Positions 17,401 to 26,221 of a stretch of 64,000 nt of DNA are shown piece by piece. Position numbers and translations under genes: made by a program. The notes under the pieces are model-generated. The model saw nothing but the letters and a program-made list of their open reading frames with translations, was not told the DNA's origin and made no database searches. This DNA is from Algoriphagus algorifonticola (lineage in GTDB: Bacteria > Bacteroidota > Bacteroidia > Cytophagales > Cyclobacteriaceae). Each line of letters opens with the position of its first letter. The stretch's first letter is position 1. The stretch lies in the NCBI RefSeq assembly GCF_007655305.1, contig NZ_VLOG01000052.1:62001-126000 (forward strand), written 5' to 3'.

Positions 17401-17786
17401 TTGAGGCATTTGAGATGTTCAAGCGATTTATTGGCAAATTGAATGAAGATATGGTTTCATTCCTGACCAGAGCTGATCTGCCAAAGCAAGATCCTTCTCA
17501 AGTTCAGCAAGCACAGGCTCAAAGAGCACCTGAACCACAAGTTCAAGCTTCCAAAGCTGAGGTTTCCAGCTCCTTGAATCCAGGAGCAAATAGGGCTGCT
17601 GCCGCAGCAGCTTCTGCGGGAAGACAAGCCCCTCAAGCTGTGGCTCCAAGAAAGTCTGAAAAGACTTATGGAAGAAATGATCGTGTGACTGTTCAATACA
17701 CGAACGGAACCCTCAAAGAGGATGTCAAGTATAAAAGTGTGGAACAGGATGTGCAGGAAGGAAAATGTGTAATCATCGATAATTAA
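14406..17786 (+). CDS. secA: Preprotein translocase subunit SecA
   Basis: 1126 aa, longer than proteobacterial SecA (about 900) but usual for Bacteroidota, which carry extra sequence in and around NBD1. Walker A ATGEGKT is at 196-202, Walker B is DEVDSVLIDDARTPLIISG-like, and the IRA/second RecA half holds GRAGRQGD. The end (QASKAEVSS...NRAAAAAASAG) is a low-complexity linker followed by a short basic segment with no CxC...CH zinc motif. It drives protein export through SecYEG. It is followed after 5 bp by the SPOR-like lipoprotein. Confidence 0.97.
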   Translation: MLDFIAKGLAKVFGTKSDRDIKELLPKVKEINDIFSGLQKLSDEELRAQTAQIKETINSHLQELDDKIAGFRAEIEALPIDAIHQKDNLFTQIEQVEKERDEALEEVLEKVMPQAFAIVKETARRFKENGQLTVTATLKDKELAATKKNVEIDGDKAIWHNSWLAAGNEVVWDMVHYDVQLIGGMVLHKGKIAEMATGEGKTLVSTLPAYLNALAGRGVHIVTVNDYLAKRDSEWNAPLFEFHGLSVDCIDKYQPNSAGRKKAYGCDIVYGTNNEFGFDYLRDNMARDSDDLVQGKHHFAMVDEVDSVLIDDARTPLIISGPVPRGDVHEFDQMKPRVSTLVDEQRKLVQGFLSTAKKLISEGNEKEGGLALFRAYRGMPKYKPLIKYLSEPGIRVVLQKTENFYLQDNKRNMPEADEPLLFTIDEKSNVVDLTDRGIETMTTKNEDPSFFIMPDIGIVIADLEKDESIDEKEKLVRKEEAIKDYGVKAQRIHTVNQLLKAYCMFERDTEYIIVDGKVKIVDEQTGRVMEGRRYSDGLHQAIEAKENVKVEDATQTYATITLQNYFRMYHKLAGMTGTAETEAGEFWEIYKLDVVVIPTNKPIQRDDREDKVYKTVREKFNAVVDEINELVAQGRPVLVGTTSVEISEVLSRMLTLKKIPHQVLNAKQHAKEADVVAEAGKAGTVTIATNMAGRGTDIKLSPESKKAGGLAIIGTERHESRRVDRQLRGRAGRQGDVGSSQFFVSLEDSLMRLFGSDRIAKLMDRMGLEEGEVIQHSMITKSIERAQRKVEENNFGTRKRLLEYDDVMNSQREVVYKRRRNALKGERLELDILNILYDVCESIVEMGKSTEDLENLRMNIFTSLGLDYQISDNDLKSKDASTLTQELYEAAFESYQKKNQQIITTALPILRRVQEERGATVKDIMVPISDGIKQIGVVVNLEKMLSSEGNELIRSLEKNVTLAIIDQNWKEHLRDMDDLKQSVQNAVYEQKDPLLIYKFEAFEMFKRFIGKLNEDMVSFLTRADLPKQDPSQVQQAQAQRAPEPQVQASKAEVSSSLNPGANRAAAAAASAGRQAPQAVAPRKSEKTYGRNDRVTVQYTNGTLKEDVKYKSVEQDVQEGKCVIIDN

Positions 17787-17791
17787 TCCAT

Positions 17792-18331
17792 ATGAGAGTT
17801 GTCTGGTTATTTGTGCTTTTGATTGTTGCAGTTTCTTGCAAAACATCTAGCTCTGCAGTAGATAGCGCATCTTCTTATGAAAACTACTCTGAAGATTTGA
17901 CCTCATCGCTGCCTTCCTATCCTAACTTTGAGGAAAGGAAAGAAGCACAAAAAGCAACTGAACCAGCCACTTCTCCTCAGGCGATTGACAATCAACTGGA
18001 GCAAATAGCCAAGCAGCAATATGAGAAGAATAAATCCGAACCGTATTTCAATGGTTACAAGGTGCTGGTTTATTCGGGCTTGGATAGGGATTTAGCTTTC
18101 AAAACTCAGGAAAAAATCAGCATGCTTTTCACTGACGTTAAGCCAGCCATTCAATATGAGCAGCCCAGGTACTTGGTGAAAGTAGGAAAATATGCCTACA
18201 AGGTGGAAGCATTAAAGACTTACCATCTGATCAAAACTGAATTCCCATCGGCGCGGATTATTCAAGATCGAATCTTGAGGAAAGAATTTACTGTGCCAAG
18301 CCAAACCAATGATGTTGAAGGACAAAATTAA
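17792..18331 (+). CDS. SPOR-like lipoprotein
   Basis: 179 aa. Lipobox VAVSC with C16 follows a short hydrophobic signal. A Ser/Pro/Glu-rich linker covers about 17-95. The C-terminal 70 residues (YKVLVYSGLDRDLAF...YLVKVGKYAYKVEALKTYHLI) have the beta-alpha-beta layout and VKVGKY strand of SPOR peptidoglycan-binding domains. It probably binds denuded glycan at the envelope. It starts 5 bp after secA and its last 23 bp overlap the next start, which suggests translational coupling in a secA operon. Confidence 0.75.
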   Translation: MRVVWLFVLLIVAVSCKTSSSAVDSASSYENYSEDLTSSLPSYPNFEERKEAQKATEPATSPQAIDNQLEQIAKQQYEKNKSEPYFNGYKVLVYSGLDRDLAFKTQEKISMLFTDVKPAIQYEQPRYLVKVGKYAYKVEALKTYHLIKTEFPSARIIQDRILRKEFTVPSQTNDVEGQN

Positions 18332-19502
18332 ATCGCTTGCCAAAGCGTATAAAGAGGAAGTAATTCAAAATAGACGTCATCTCCATTCCCATCCGGAATT
18401 ATCCTATCAAGAGTTTGAGACAGCAAAATTTGTCAAGTCTAAACTGGAAGAAATAGGAATCGAAAGCTTGGAGCAAAAAGCGACAACGGGATGGACTGCC
18501 TTGATCAAAGGAAAAAACCCGGATAAAAAAGTAATTGCTCTTCGTGCGGACATGGATGCTTTGCCTATTATTGAGGCAAATGAGGTTTCTTACAAGTCTC
18601 AAAACCCTGGAGTAATGCATGCTTGTGGGCATGATGCACATACAGCTTCCTTATTGGGTGCTGCCAAAATCCTCAACGAGGTAAAGGACCAATTTGAAGG
18701 TACCATCAAGCTTATTTTTCAGCCGGGAGAGGAAGTTGCCCCGGGAGGTGCATCTTATATGATCAAAGATGGAGCCTTGAATAATCCACGTCCCAATGGT
18801 ATAATAGGTCAACATGTGATGCCTTTCATTCCAGCAGGAAAAGTTGGGTTTCGTCAAGGCATCTATATGGCTTCTGCAGATGAGCTTTATGTCACTGTGA
18901 AAGGTAAAGGAGGACATGGAGCTATGCCGGAAACGCTAATCGATCCGGTATTGATTGCTTCCCATATGATTGTAGCTTTACAACAGGTGATCAGCAGAGC
19001 TGCAAGCCCTAAAATCCCTTCGGTACTTTCATTTGGTAGAGTGGAAGCTTTAGGAGCTACTAATGTGATTCCAAATGAGGTGAAAATTCAAGGCACTTTT
19101 CGAACCTTGAATGAAGAATGGAGAGCGAAGGCTCACCAAAAAATGCTTCAAATCGCAAAAGGAATCGTGGAAGGCATGGGTGGAGAAGTTGACTTCGAAA
19201 TAAGAAAAGGCTATCCATTTTTGCAAAATGACCCTGAATTAACCGCAAGAGCTACAGAAGCAGCTAGAGAATATTTGGGAGAAGAAAATGTGATAGACTT
19301 GGATATCTGGATGGCAGCAGAGGATTTTGCCTATTATTCTCAGGAAATTGACGGTTGCTTTTACCGCCTTGGAACCCGAAATGAAGCCAAAGGAATAGTA
19401 TCAGGTGTTCACACACCTACTTTTGATATCGAGGAAGATGCTTTGGAAATTGGTGCCGGATTGATGGCTTGGTTGGCTGTGGCAGAACTCCAGAAAGCTT
19501 AA
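18309..19502 (+). CDS. M20 family amidohydrolase (hippurate/N-acyl amino acid hydrolase type)
   Basis: 397 aa. The di-metal site is visible: HACGHDAH (104-111) with C106/H108, QPGEEVAPGGA (E141/E142), and His in GVHTPTFDIEEDAL near the C-terminus. The MHACGHD and DMDALP blocks are those of the AmaA/HipO/N-acetyldiaminopimelate deacetylase group. The start may be either of two adjacent ATGs (18309 or 18312); both overlap the SPOR-like gene. DapF lies nearby, but a role in the acetylated DAP route is not shown. Confidence 0.9.
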   Translation: MMLKDKIKSLAKAYKEEVIQNRRHLHSHPELSYQEFETAKFVKSKLEEIGIESLEQKATTGWTALIKGKNPDKKVIALRADMDALPIIEANEVSYKSQNPGVMHACGHDAHTASLLGAAKILNEVKDQFEGTIKLIFQPGEEVAPGGASYMIKDGALNNPRPNGIIGQHVMPFIPAGKVGFRQGIYMASADELYVTVKGKGGHGAMPETLIDPVLIASHMIVALQQVISRAASPKIPSVLSFGRVEALGATNVIPNEVKIQGTFRTLNEEWRAKAHQKMLQIAKGIVEGMGGEVDFEIRKGYPFLQNDPELTARATEAAREYLGEENVIDLDIWMAAEDFAYYSQEIDGCFYRLGTRNEAKGIVSGVHTPTFDIEEDALEIGAGLMAWLAVAELQKA

Positions 19503-19603
19503 TACTGAGTTGACATTTTAATCATTTAGCTTAGCTAAATTTGAATGTAAAAATCAGTTTCTACAGGTTTCATTGAAGCGAAAAAACAAATACTCATAAA
19601 AGA

Positions 19604-20377
19604 ATGAAAAGATTCAAAATAGTAGGTATCATCCTGCTTTTTTCCTTAGTATCTACCCAAAGCTTTGCCTGGGGTCAGTTGGGACATTATCTGATTGGCC
19701 TAATGGCCCAGAGGCAGATGAAAGAATCCACCGTGAAAAGGGTGGAAAAAATTATTTATCCGATGTCCATAGCTCGTAGTGGCACTTGGATGGATGAAAT
19801 CAGGTCAGATAGCACGTTCAATTATGCCACTACCTGGCATTATTTGACCAGCAAAAACGGAGAATATGACCCTGCACATCAGGAAAAAGGCGGAGATGCT
19901 TACGAGGCAATTCAGCGCTTGAAAAATGAATTGAAAGCAGGTGGATTAACTCCGCAGCAAGAAGCAGAAAAGTTAAAAATGTTAATTCATATGGTGGAAG
20001 ATATCCATCAACCACTTCATGTAGGTACAGGGGAAGACCGTGGAGGAAATGATGTGAAGATTGAATTTTTCGGGAATCCCACTAATCTTCATGCACTTTG
20101 GGACAGCGGAATGATAGAAAGACAGGGCATGAGTTATTCTGAAATAGCCAATGAACTATACAGAAGAATCACTCCTGAATTGCAAAGACATTATCAGTCT
20201 GCAAGCATGCAGGATTGGTTGAAGGAAGCGGTAAGCTTAAGACCTATGGTGTATGATTTGCCGGAAAATAAAAGAATCAGCTATAGCTATATGTATCAAT
20301 ATTATCACGTAGCTGAAGAAAGGATGGTCGCTGCAAGTGTGAGATTAGCGCAGATCTTAGAAGAGATATATGGCTGA
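19604..20377 (+). CDS. S1/P1 family zinc-dependent nuclease, secreted
   Basis: 257 aa. The signal peptide is residues 1-22, ending ...QSFA, so that W23 becomes the mature N-terminus. In S1/P1 nucleases this Trp binds zinc through its backbone. The rest of the trinuclear site follows: H28 (GQLGH), WMDEIRSD, HYLTSK, IHMVEDIHQPLHVG and GGNDVKIEFFG, with LHALWDSGM. It cleaves single-stranded nucleic acids outside the cytoplasm. It ends at a strong terminator at 20402. Confidence 0.9.
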   Translation: MKRFKIVGIILLFSLVSTQSFAWGQLGHYLIGLMAQRQMKESTVKRVEKIIYPMSIARSGTWMDEIRSDSTFNYATTWHYLTSKNGEYDPAHQEKGGDAYEAIQRLKNELKAGGLTPQQEAEKLKMLIHMVEDIHQPLHVGTGEDRGGNDVKIEFFGNPTNLHALWDSGMIERQGMSYSEIANELYRRITPELQRHYQSASMQDWLKEAVSLRPMVYDLPENKRISYSYMYQYYHVAEERMVAASVRLAQILEEIYG

Positions 20378-20401
20378 TCAAAAGTCTGATTAAAGCTTTT
20401 A

Positions 20402-20437
20402 GCCTTTGATTCTTAGGAGTCAAAGGCATTTTTTTTA
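20402..20437 (+). terminator. Rho-independent terminator after the S1/P1 nuclease gene
   Basis: GCCTTTGA (20402-20409), 10-nt loop, TCAAAGGC (20420-20427), then A and a run of eight T. Perfect stem. Confidence 0.9.
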
Positions 20438-20463
20438 TATTGAAATACTATTTATTAGTTTTT

Positions 20464-22326
20464 ATGCGAATAATTTTTCTATTACTTCTATCCTTTATTT
20501 CTATTGACTCTTTCAGCCAAAATAAAGAACTGAAAAAAGAGTTAGGGAGGATTTATTCAAACCTGGATTCTGCTGATAATTATTTAAAGGAAGCACAGCA
20601 TAAATTAAAGTCTAAAGCTGACTCAGGGATTTACTTTTATTTCGAAGCGGAGAAACTTAACCTTCAGGGTAAAAATATTGAGGCTAAGCGTGCTTTTTCA
20701 AAAAGTATAGAGTTTATAGACCCATCGCTGAACCCTGAATTAATTTCTCTAGCATATATCCGACTGACTAGAATAGATCAGGCAGCGGGCCAATTTGATC
20801 TCGCCTTGAATCATGCGCAGGATGGAATTGACTTTTCACTGGTTTCCGCTGATTCCAATAATTTGGCTTATCACCTTTTGGATATTGCAGTAATTCATCA
20901 TGATATGGAGGATTATTCCAAAGGAGTGGAATATGGAAAAAGGGCCATTGAAATTTTAGATCAATATTCTAAAGCGAACCCAATTTACAGAGCATTCGCG
21001 CTGAATAGTATAGCGATCAACTTTGACGATTGGAGCAAACCTGATAGTGCTTTATTCTACCACTTCAAAATAATTGAGGATATGGAGAATTTGGACAGCA
21101 TGCGTGTCATTTTCACTTTCAATAATATTGGTAACACCTTCATTAAGCAGGAAAGGTACGATGAAGCCAAAAAGTGGATAGAAACTGCCTTGAAACTCAA
21201 TCAGAAAGATGGGTATCCTGCATACGGATTAGCTACCAATTACACCAATTTGGCCAACATCGCTTATAATTTAGGGAATTATAGTGGAGCTCGCTCCTTG
21301 ATGGACAGTGCAGCTTACTATGTGGCACTAAGTGGATCGACGGAGAAGAAAAGAGATTATCTGTTTGAAGAATATAGATTTCATAAGGCGAAGGGAGACT
21401 TGCCCAAGGCTATGGACTTTTTGGAACAATACAGTGCCCTAAAAGACACCATCTTTCAGGAAGAAAGGCTGATGGCAATGAGTGAGATGGAAGCTCGGTA
21501 CGAAGTAGAGCAAAATGAAAGGGCTTTAGCTGAATCAAGAGCTGCTTTGGCAGAAAATGAACTAATAGTCGAAAATAGGAATAATCAACTTTTGTTGCTT
21601 TTGGTGTTTTTATTACTGTCTTTGGGGATAGGCTTTTTTATCTACTATAGGCAAAAGACAAAAAATCGTCACCTCAGACAGGAAGCAAAATTGCAAGCCA
21701 TCTATGCAGAGCAGGAAACGCAAAAAAGACTGAAGACACAAAGGGATGAAATTGCTTCGGATCTACATGATAATATCGGTTCCCAGTTGACCTTTATCGT
21801 GTCTTCTTTAAGCAACTTGAAATTTGTCGATTTGCCGAAAGAGAAAATGGCTCAAAAAATTGATCAGATTTCAGGGTTTACTGTGGAGACAGTCAATGAG
21901 TTGAGAGATACTATCTGGGCCATGAACAAGGATAGTATGACCATTGAAGATCTGCGAGGCCGTGTTTCAAATTTGATAGCCAAGGCCAAGAAGGCTTGTC
22001 CTGACACAGACTTCGAATTAATTATAGACGAAAATGTGGATGCGGGTCATCGATTAAATTCTTTGGAAGGCGTTAATTATTATAGAATAATTCAGGAAGC
22101 ATTGAATAATGCGATTAAGTATGCTCAAGCGAGCAAGGTGCAGATTCAAATCATTCAAGGCATGGATAAGGTCCGCCTAGTGGTCAAAGATAATGGGTCT
22201 GGAATCAGTGAGACCAATCCTTTCGGAAATGGACTTGGCACCATGAAGACAAGAGCCAGCAGAATCGGTAGATCTATGAAAGTAAATACGGCCCCTGATA
22301 AGGGCACAGAAATAGTGATTGATTAA
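20464..22326 (+). CDS. TPR-containing sensor histidine kinase (HisKA_3 type)
   Basis: 620 aa from ATG 20464, which starts a signal peptide (MRIIFLLLLSFISIDSFSQ). A TTG at 20440 would add eight residues and is less likely. The periplasmic part (about 25-350) consists of tetratricopeptide repeats (for example NNIGNTFIKQERYDEAKKWI). One membrane helix is at about 376-396. The dimerisation and phosphoacceptor helix has H435 in SDLHDNIGSQL, and an HATPase domain holds DNGSGI and GNGLGTMKTRA. It pairs with the response regulator 10 bp downstream. The stimulus is unknown. Confidence 0.9.
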   Translation: MRIIFLLLLSFISIDSFSQNKELKKELGRIYSNLDSADNYLKEAQHKLKSKADSGIYFYFEAEKLNLQGKNIEAKRAFSKSIEFIDPSLNPELISLAYIRLTRIDQAAGQFDLALNHAQDGIDFSLVSADSNNLAYHLLDIAVIHHDMEDYSKGVEYGKRAIEILDQYSKANPIYRAFALNSIAINFDDWSKPDSALFYHFKIIEDMENLDSMRVIFTFNNIGNTFIKQERYDEAKKWIETALKLNQKDGYPAYGLATNYTNLANIAYNLGNYSGARSLMDSAAYYVALSGSTEKKRDYLFEEYRFHKAKGDLPKAMDFLEQYSALKDTIFQEERLMAMSEMEARYEVEQNERALAESRAALAENELIVENRNNQLLLLLVFLLLSLGIGFFIYYRQKTKNRHLRQEAKLQAIYAEQETQKRLKTQRDEIASDLHDNIGSQLTFIVSSLSNLKFVDLPKEKMAQKIDQISGFTVETVNELRDTIWAMNKDSMTIEDLRGRVSNLIAKAKKACPDTDFELIIDENVDAGHRLNSLEGVNYYRIIQEALNNAIKYAQASKVQIQIIQGMDKVRLVVKDNGSGISETNPFGNGLGTMKTRASRIGRSMKVNTAPDKGTEIVID

Positions 22327-22336
22327 CCCATCAATT

Positions 22337-22987
22337 ATGGCCATTAGAATTGCAATAGCTGAGGATAATTCATTTTTGCTGAAGGCGATTTTGGAAAAAC
22401 TATCCTTTTATCCGGATCTTGATGTAAAGTTTTACGCTTCAGATGGTGAAGAGTTTTTAGAAAAACTGGATAAAAACTCCAATATCCACCTTGTCTTAAT
22501 GGACATTGAAATGCCTAAAAAAAATGGTATTGAAACTGTGGAGATCCTCTCGAAAAAATTTCCTCAAATCAAGACTATTATGCTGACGGTTTTCGACAAT
22601 GATGAAAACATTTTTAAGGCAATTCAGGCAGGTGCTAATGGATATTTTCTCAAAGAAGTGAATCCACCGGAACTCTATCAGGGAATAATCGACACCTTGG
22701 ATGGAGGGGCAGCGATGACTCCATCCATTGCTCTAAAAACTTTGAAATTGTTGAGAAATCCTCCTCAGTTTGACGATAAAAATATAGAGGCCAAGCTAAC
22801 AGCCCGGGAAACAGAAATCTTAGAGCAAACTGCTAAAGGGTTGAATTATAATCAGATTGGGGAAAATCTTTTTATTTCTCCGAAAACGGTTAGAAAACAT
22901 CTGGAGAATATTTACAGCAAACTGCAGGTACACAATAAAATGGAAGCAGTTCAAAAAGCGCTTAAAAACCGAATTATAGAAGGCTAA
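22337..22987 (+). CDS. NarL/FixJ-family response regulator
   Basis: 216 aa from ATG 22337 (MAIRIAIAEDN); an ATG at 22319 would overlap the kinase and add six residues. The receiver has acidic D10, phosphoacceptor D56 in LMDIEMPKKNG, and the Thr/Lys switch (MLTVF, FLKEV). The LuxR-type HTH is at about 150-212 (LTARETEILEQTAKGLNYNQI). It is the cognate partner of the TPR kinase. Its stop codon abuts that of the convergent RNA methyltransferase. Confidence 0.93.
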   Translation: MAIRIAIAEDNSFLLKAILEKLSFYPDLDVKFYASDGEEFLEKLDKNSNIHLVLMDIEMPKKNGIETVEILSKKFPQIKTIMLTVFDNDENIFKAIQAGANGYFLKEVNPPELYQGIIDTLDGGAAMTPSIALKTLKLLRNPPQFDDKNIEAKLTARETEILEQTAKGLNYNQIGENLFISPKTVRKHLENIYSKLQVHNKMEAVQKALKNRIIEG

Positions 22988-24367
22988 TTAGAGTGTCCGA
23001 ATTCTCCATTCTTTGGGATAGTAATTATTGCTTCGCCCGCCCAGGTTTTTGATCCAGCCTAAAGGCAGACCTTGATAACAAATCAGGACCCAGCCCAAAG
23101 GAATCTCTTCGATCTCCAAATCTTTTTTCCTCAAAAAATCCAGCGCTTGTTCCAAAGAGGCATTGAGCAAGTTGAAGCCATTTTTGGGTAATGTGGATAA
23201 AGCCCACTCTGCAGATGGGATCCAGTCGTTTTTCTGTTTTTTCCCTAATTCAACGCCAAAATATCGGATGCTTAAATGTTGGCTTATTTTTTCAAAATAG
23301 GGCTTCCAGGTAGCCTCAATTCTAAAATAAGAGTCATTTAGCTGATAGTATTGTCCTGATGGTTGAAAACCTAATTCCTCATCCAAAGCCTGAGATTCTT
23401 TTGGACTGACTTCCTTCAGAAAAGGATGCTTGAAATCTTTGATTTTTCCAGGCGAAAGAGAAAAAGCATCTCCTGGCCTCTTGAAAACTGTGATAAAAAA
23501 GCCTTCTCCTTCTACTAAATGGGGAAAAAATCGATATCCGTAAAAAGTCCCTTCTTCGGTTTCTACTTGGCTTTCCCGGATATTCCAGTTCTCATCAAGA
23601 GGGATTCTTACTGGTTCGTAAGAAAACTCAGACACCATAAACCGGATTAAATCTTCATTTTCCGACTCATTAAAAGTACAGGTACTATAAATCAAATAGC
23701 CATCAGCTGCTGTGAGTGCACCGGCTTTGTCCATGATTCTTCTTTGCCTGGATGAGCAAAGTTGCACATGATCAGGGGACCACTCTGTTCTAGCCTGTGG
23801 ATCTTTTCGAAACATCCCCTCTCCAGAGCAAGGGGCATCCACCAAAACGAGGTCGAAAAATCCTTCCAGAGGCTCAAAGTGCTCGGGATCATTATTGCTA
23901 ACCACCGTATTACCCAAACCCCATTTGATGATATTCTCTTTCAGAATTTGAGAACGGCTTTGTAGGACTTCATTGGCAACCAACAGCCCCTCATTTCCAA
24001 GATAAGTGCTTAATAAGGTGGATTTTCCTCCTGGTGCGGCAGCCAAGTCCAGGTAGATTCCTTTAGGTATCTGTAGGCTATGTAAAATATGTTCGATAAA
24101 CATAGAAGATGCTTCCTGAACATAATAAGCTCCGGCGTGAAAACTGGGGTCTAAAGTAAAGGAAGGGCGCTCTTCCAAAAAATATCCATGCTTGGACCAG
24201 GGAACAGGCGAAGCTTGATATCGAAGCTTGAATTTTTTGAATGGGTTGAGGCGAATAGAACTTCTACTATCCTGATCAATGGCCTTTTCGAAAACGTCAT
24301 ATTCTTCGTTTCCGAGTAACTCTCTCATTTGAGTTTGAAATGCGGGAGGAAGTTGAAGTTTATCCAT
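22988..24367 (-). CDS. RsmB/NOP (RsmF-like) RNA 5-methylcytosine methyltransferase
   Basis: 459 aa. SAM motif LDLAAAPGGKS (107-117), motif IV catalytic site DAPCSGEGMF (C180) and the second cysteine STCTF (C230) mark the NOL1/NOP2/Sun family. The C-terminal 150 residues match the RNA-binding extension of RsmF/YebU-type enzymes rather than the N-terminal NusB domain of RsmB. It probably methylates rRNA. It is transcribed towards the response regulator and its ATG is 101 bp from the divergent DUF1304 gene. Confidence 0.9.
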   Translation of the reverse strand: MDKLQLPPAFQTQMRELLGNEEYDVFEKAIDQDSRSSIRLNPFKKFKLRYQASPVPWSKHGYFLEERPSFTLDPSFHAGAYYVQEASSMFIEHILHSLQIPKGIYLDLAAAPGGKSTLLSTYLGNEGLLVANEVLQSRSQILKENIIKWGLGNTVVSNNDPEHFEPLEGFFDLVLVDAPCSGEGMFRKDPQARTEWSPDHVQLCSSRQRRIMDKAGALTAADGYLIYSTCTFNESENEDLIRFMVSEFSYEPVRIPLDENWNIRESQVETEEGTFYGYRFFPHLVEGEGFFITVFKRPGDAFSLSPGKIKDFKHPFLKEVSPKESQALDEELGFQPSGQYYQLNDSYFRIEATWKPYFEKISQHLSIRYFGVELGKKQKNDWIPSAEWALSTLPKNGFNLLNASLEQALDFLRKKDLEIEEIPLGWVLICYQGLPLGWIKNLGGRSNNYYPKEWRIRTL

Positions 24368-24467
24368 ATAATTCAGGTCTCAAAGATAGGCAATTGATTT
24401 TACTCTGATTTGGATTCAAGCCTTCCTGAATGCTCCAAAATATCTGTAAATTCAGGAAAAAACGGAT

Positions 24468-24827
24468 ATGCAACTCTTAATCTCCCTATTAATCAGTTTG
24501 ATAGCAGTCGAGCATTTATTTTTCTTTTGGTTGGAGTCTATTGCCTGGGAAAGATATGGCCGAAAGGTTTTCGGAGGATCTAAGGAGTTCTTCAAAACCA
24601 CCAAGTCTCTTGCCGCAAATCAAGGTTTATACAACGGCTTTGTTGCTACTGGCCTTATTTGGACCTTTTTTCTGGAAAATGAGCTGTCCATTTCTGTTCG
24701 AATATTCTTTCTGGGATTTATCGTAGTTGCAGGAATTTTCGGGGCATACACCGTTTCTAAAAAAATCTTTTGGTTTCAGGCCTTTCCTGCTTTCATTGCA
24801 TTTATTCTGATTCTCAGCTTTTCATAA
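24468..24827 (+). CDS. DUF1304-type small membrane protein
   Basis: 119 aa with about four hydrophobic helices. The pattern HLFFFWLESIAW near residue 16, NQGLYNGFVA at 51-60 and GIFGAYTV at 90-97 matches the DUF1304 family of predicted inner-membrane proteins with no known activity. It starts the small rightward group that includes the FAH-family gene 15 bp downstream. Confidence 0.8.
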   Translation: MQLLISLLISLIAVEHLFFFWLESIAWERYGRKVFGGSKEFFKTTKSLAANQGLYNGFVATGLIWTFFLENELSISVRIFFLGFIVVAGIFGAYTVSKKIFWFQAFPAFIAFILILSFS

Positions 24828-24842
24828 ACCTATAGCCTAACT

Positions 24843-25685
24843 ATGAAACTATATAAATTAGCCTCGGCAACCCTTTTAGAAGTAGATCAAGCGTTTTTGC
24901 TAGGCCCAGAATTAGACTGGGATCATTTATTAGGTAGAGAAAATTTAAAATCTCTCTTGAATAATGAGTCCAAAAACTGGGAAAGTATCTCCTCATCCAA
25001 AGCAGAGGAGTTATTAATTGAGGAAATCTTGGCTCCATTGGGAAACCAGGAAGTTTGGGCTGCCGGTGTCACCTATTACCGAAGTCGAACTGCAAGAATG
25101 GAAGAATCTCAAGATTCAGGTGGGGCTGATTTTTATGATAAAGTGTATGCAGCCGATAGGCCAGAACTTTTTTTTAAAGCTACTGCATCGAGGGTTTCTA
25201 ACCCCGGTTCGCCCGTGAATATCAGAAAAGACTCCTCCTGGGATGTTCCCGAACCTGAATTGACCTTACTTTTAGCTCCTTCCGGAAAAATCCAGGGCTT
25301 TACAATCGGTAATGATATGAGCAGCCGGAGTATTGAGGGAGAAAATCCACTCTATCTACCCCAAGCTAAAGTTTATCAAGGATGTGCTTCCATAGGGCCA
25401 TGTATTTGGATTGGAAATAAGTTGGAGGAGGAAACTGAAATTAAATTGGAAATTAAAAGAGGAGGAAAAACCCAGTTTGAAGGAAAAACCAATTTGACAC
25501 AATTAAAACGGAAACCACAGGAATTGGCCGATTGGTTATTCAGAGCAAATACATTTCCTATTGGTTGCTTTTTGATGACAGGCACTGGAATAGTTCCTGA
25601 TAATTTTACGCTGGAGGATGGAGATCAGGTTTTGATAAGTATTGAACCTATGGGTGTGTTAGTCAATTCAGTGAAAAAGATCTAA
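24843..25685 (+). CDS. Fumarylacetoacetate hydrolase family protein
   Basis: 280 aa. The metal-binding acids PEPEL (E137, E139) and D158 in GNDMSSRSIEGENPLYLPQAK match the FAH fold, with GCASIGPCIW following. Family members hydrolyse or decarboxylate beta-diketo acids or 2-keto acids, as in sugar acid or aromatic breakdown. The closest relatives by pattern are 2-keto-3-deoxy sugar acid or dehydratase-like FAH proteins; the substrate is unknown. No catabolic partners lie next to it. Confidence 0.85.
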   Translation: MKLYKLASATLLEVDQAFLLGPELDWDHLLGRENLKSLLNNESKNWESISSSKAEELLIEEILAPLGNQEVWAAGVTYYRSRTARMEESQDSGGADFYDKVYAADRPELFFKATASRVSNPGSPVNIRKDSSWDVPEPELTLLLAPSGKIQGFTIGNDMSSRSIEGENPLYLPQAKVYQGCASIGPCIWIGNKLEEETEIKLEIKRGGKTQFEGKTNLTQLKRKPQELADWLFRANTFPIGCFLMTGTGIVPDNFTLEDGDQVLISIEPMGVLVNSVKKI

Positions 25686-25738
25686 TGACTGTATCAGATT
25701 AGAGCTTAAAAGCGTAATGACTTCATAAATAGATTATC

Positions 25739-26212
25739 ATGAATAAATTCTGCTGTTTTCTCCTGACTTCATTGTTTGCCCTTTCTTCTTGCACTGAAGC
25801 GATCAATCCTGACAAGTCTGATTGGGAGGAATGGGCACTTACAGAATCTTTTTGCAACTTTTGCCTCAATCCCGGAGATGTAAAGACCTATGATCAGGCG
25901 GACACAACCTATGTTTACCGATTTATGAAAGACAGTTCTTTTGTTAAAAACATTGGTGATTATGTGCTTTCCGGTAAGTTTCAGGTCGAAGAGAATAATG
26001 ACAATTTATTTTTATTGTTGAATTATGACGAAGAGTCCGTGCTTTTGAGCCGTGACAATCCTAGTAATAGGCAACTGATCCACACCTGTTTTTCAGGTCA
26101 AGAGTATTTTTCCTGGGATTCCGAAGGAAGGTTATTGGGTTCATGGGGAGCATGCGATGGGCCCACATTGATATTTGAAAAGACGAGCGATACCCAAAGC
26201 ATATTTTTTTAA
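25739..26212 (+). CDS. Hypothetical lipoprotein
   Basis: 157 aa. A type II signal with lipobox LSSC (C18) is clear. The mature protein has four or more Cys residues, including CNFCLNPG around 38-45 and one at HTCF, and short beta-rich stretches. It resembles the small META/lipocalin-like lipoproteins common in Bacteroidota, but no family can be named with certainty. It is 9 bp upstream of the YjbQ gene. Confidence 0.7.
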   Translation: MNKFCCFLLTSLFALSSCTEAINPDKSDWEEWALTESFCNFCLNPGDVKTYDQADTTYVYRFMKDSSFVKNIGDYVLSGKFQVEENNDNLFLLLNYDEESVLLSRDNPSNRQLIHTCFSGQEYFSWDSEGRLLGSWGACDGPTLIFEKTSDTQSIFF

Positions 26213-26221
26213 CTTGCCGAT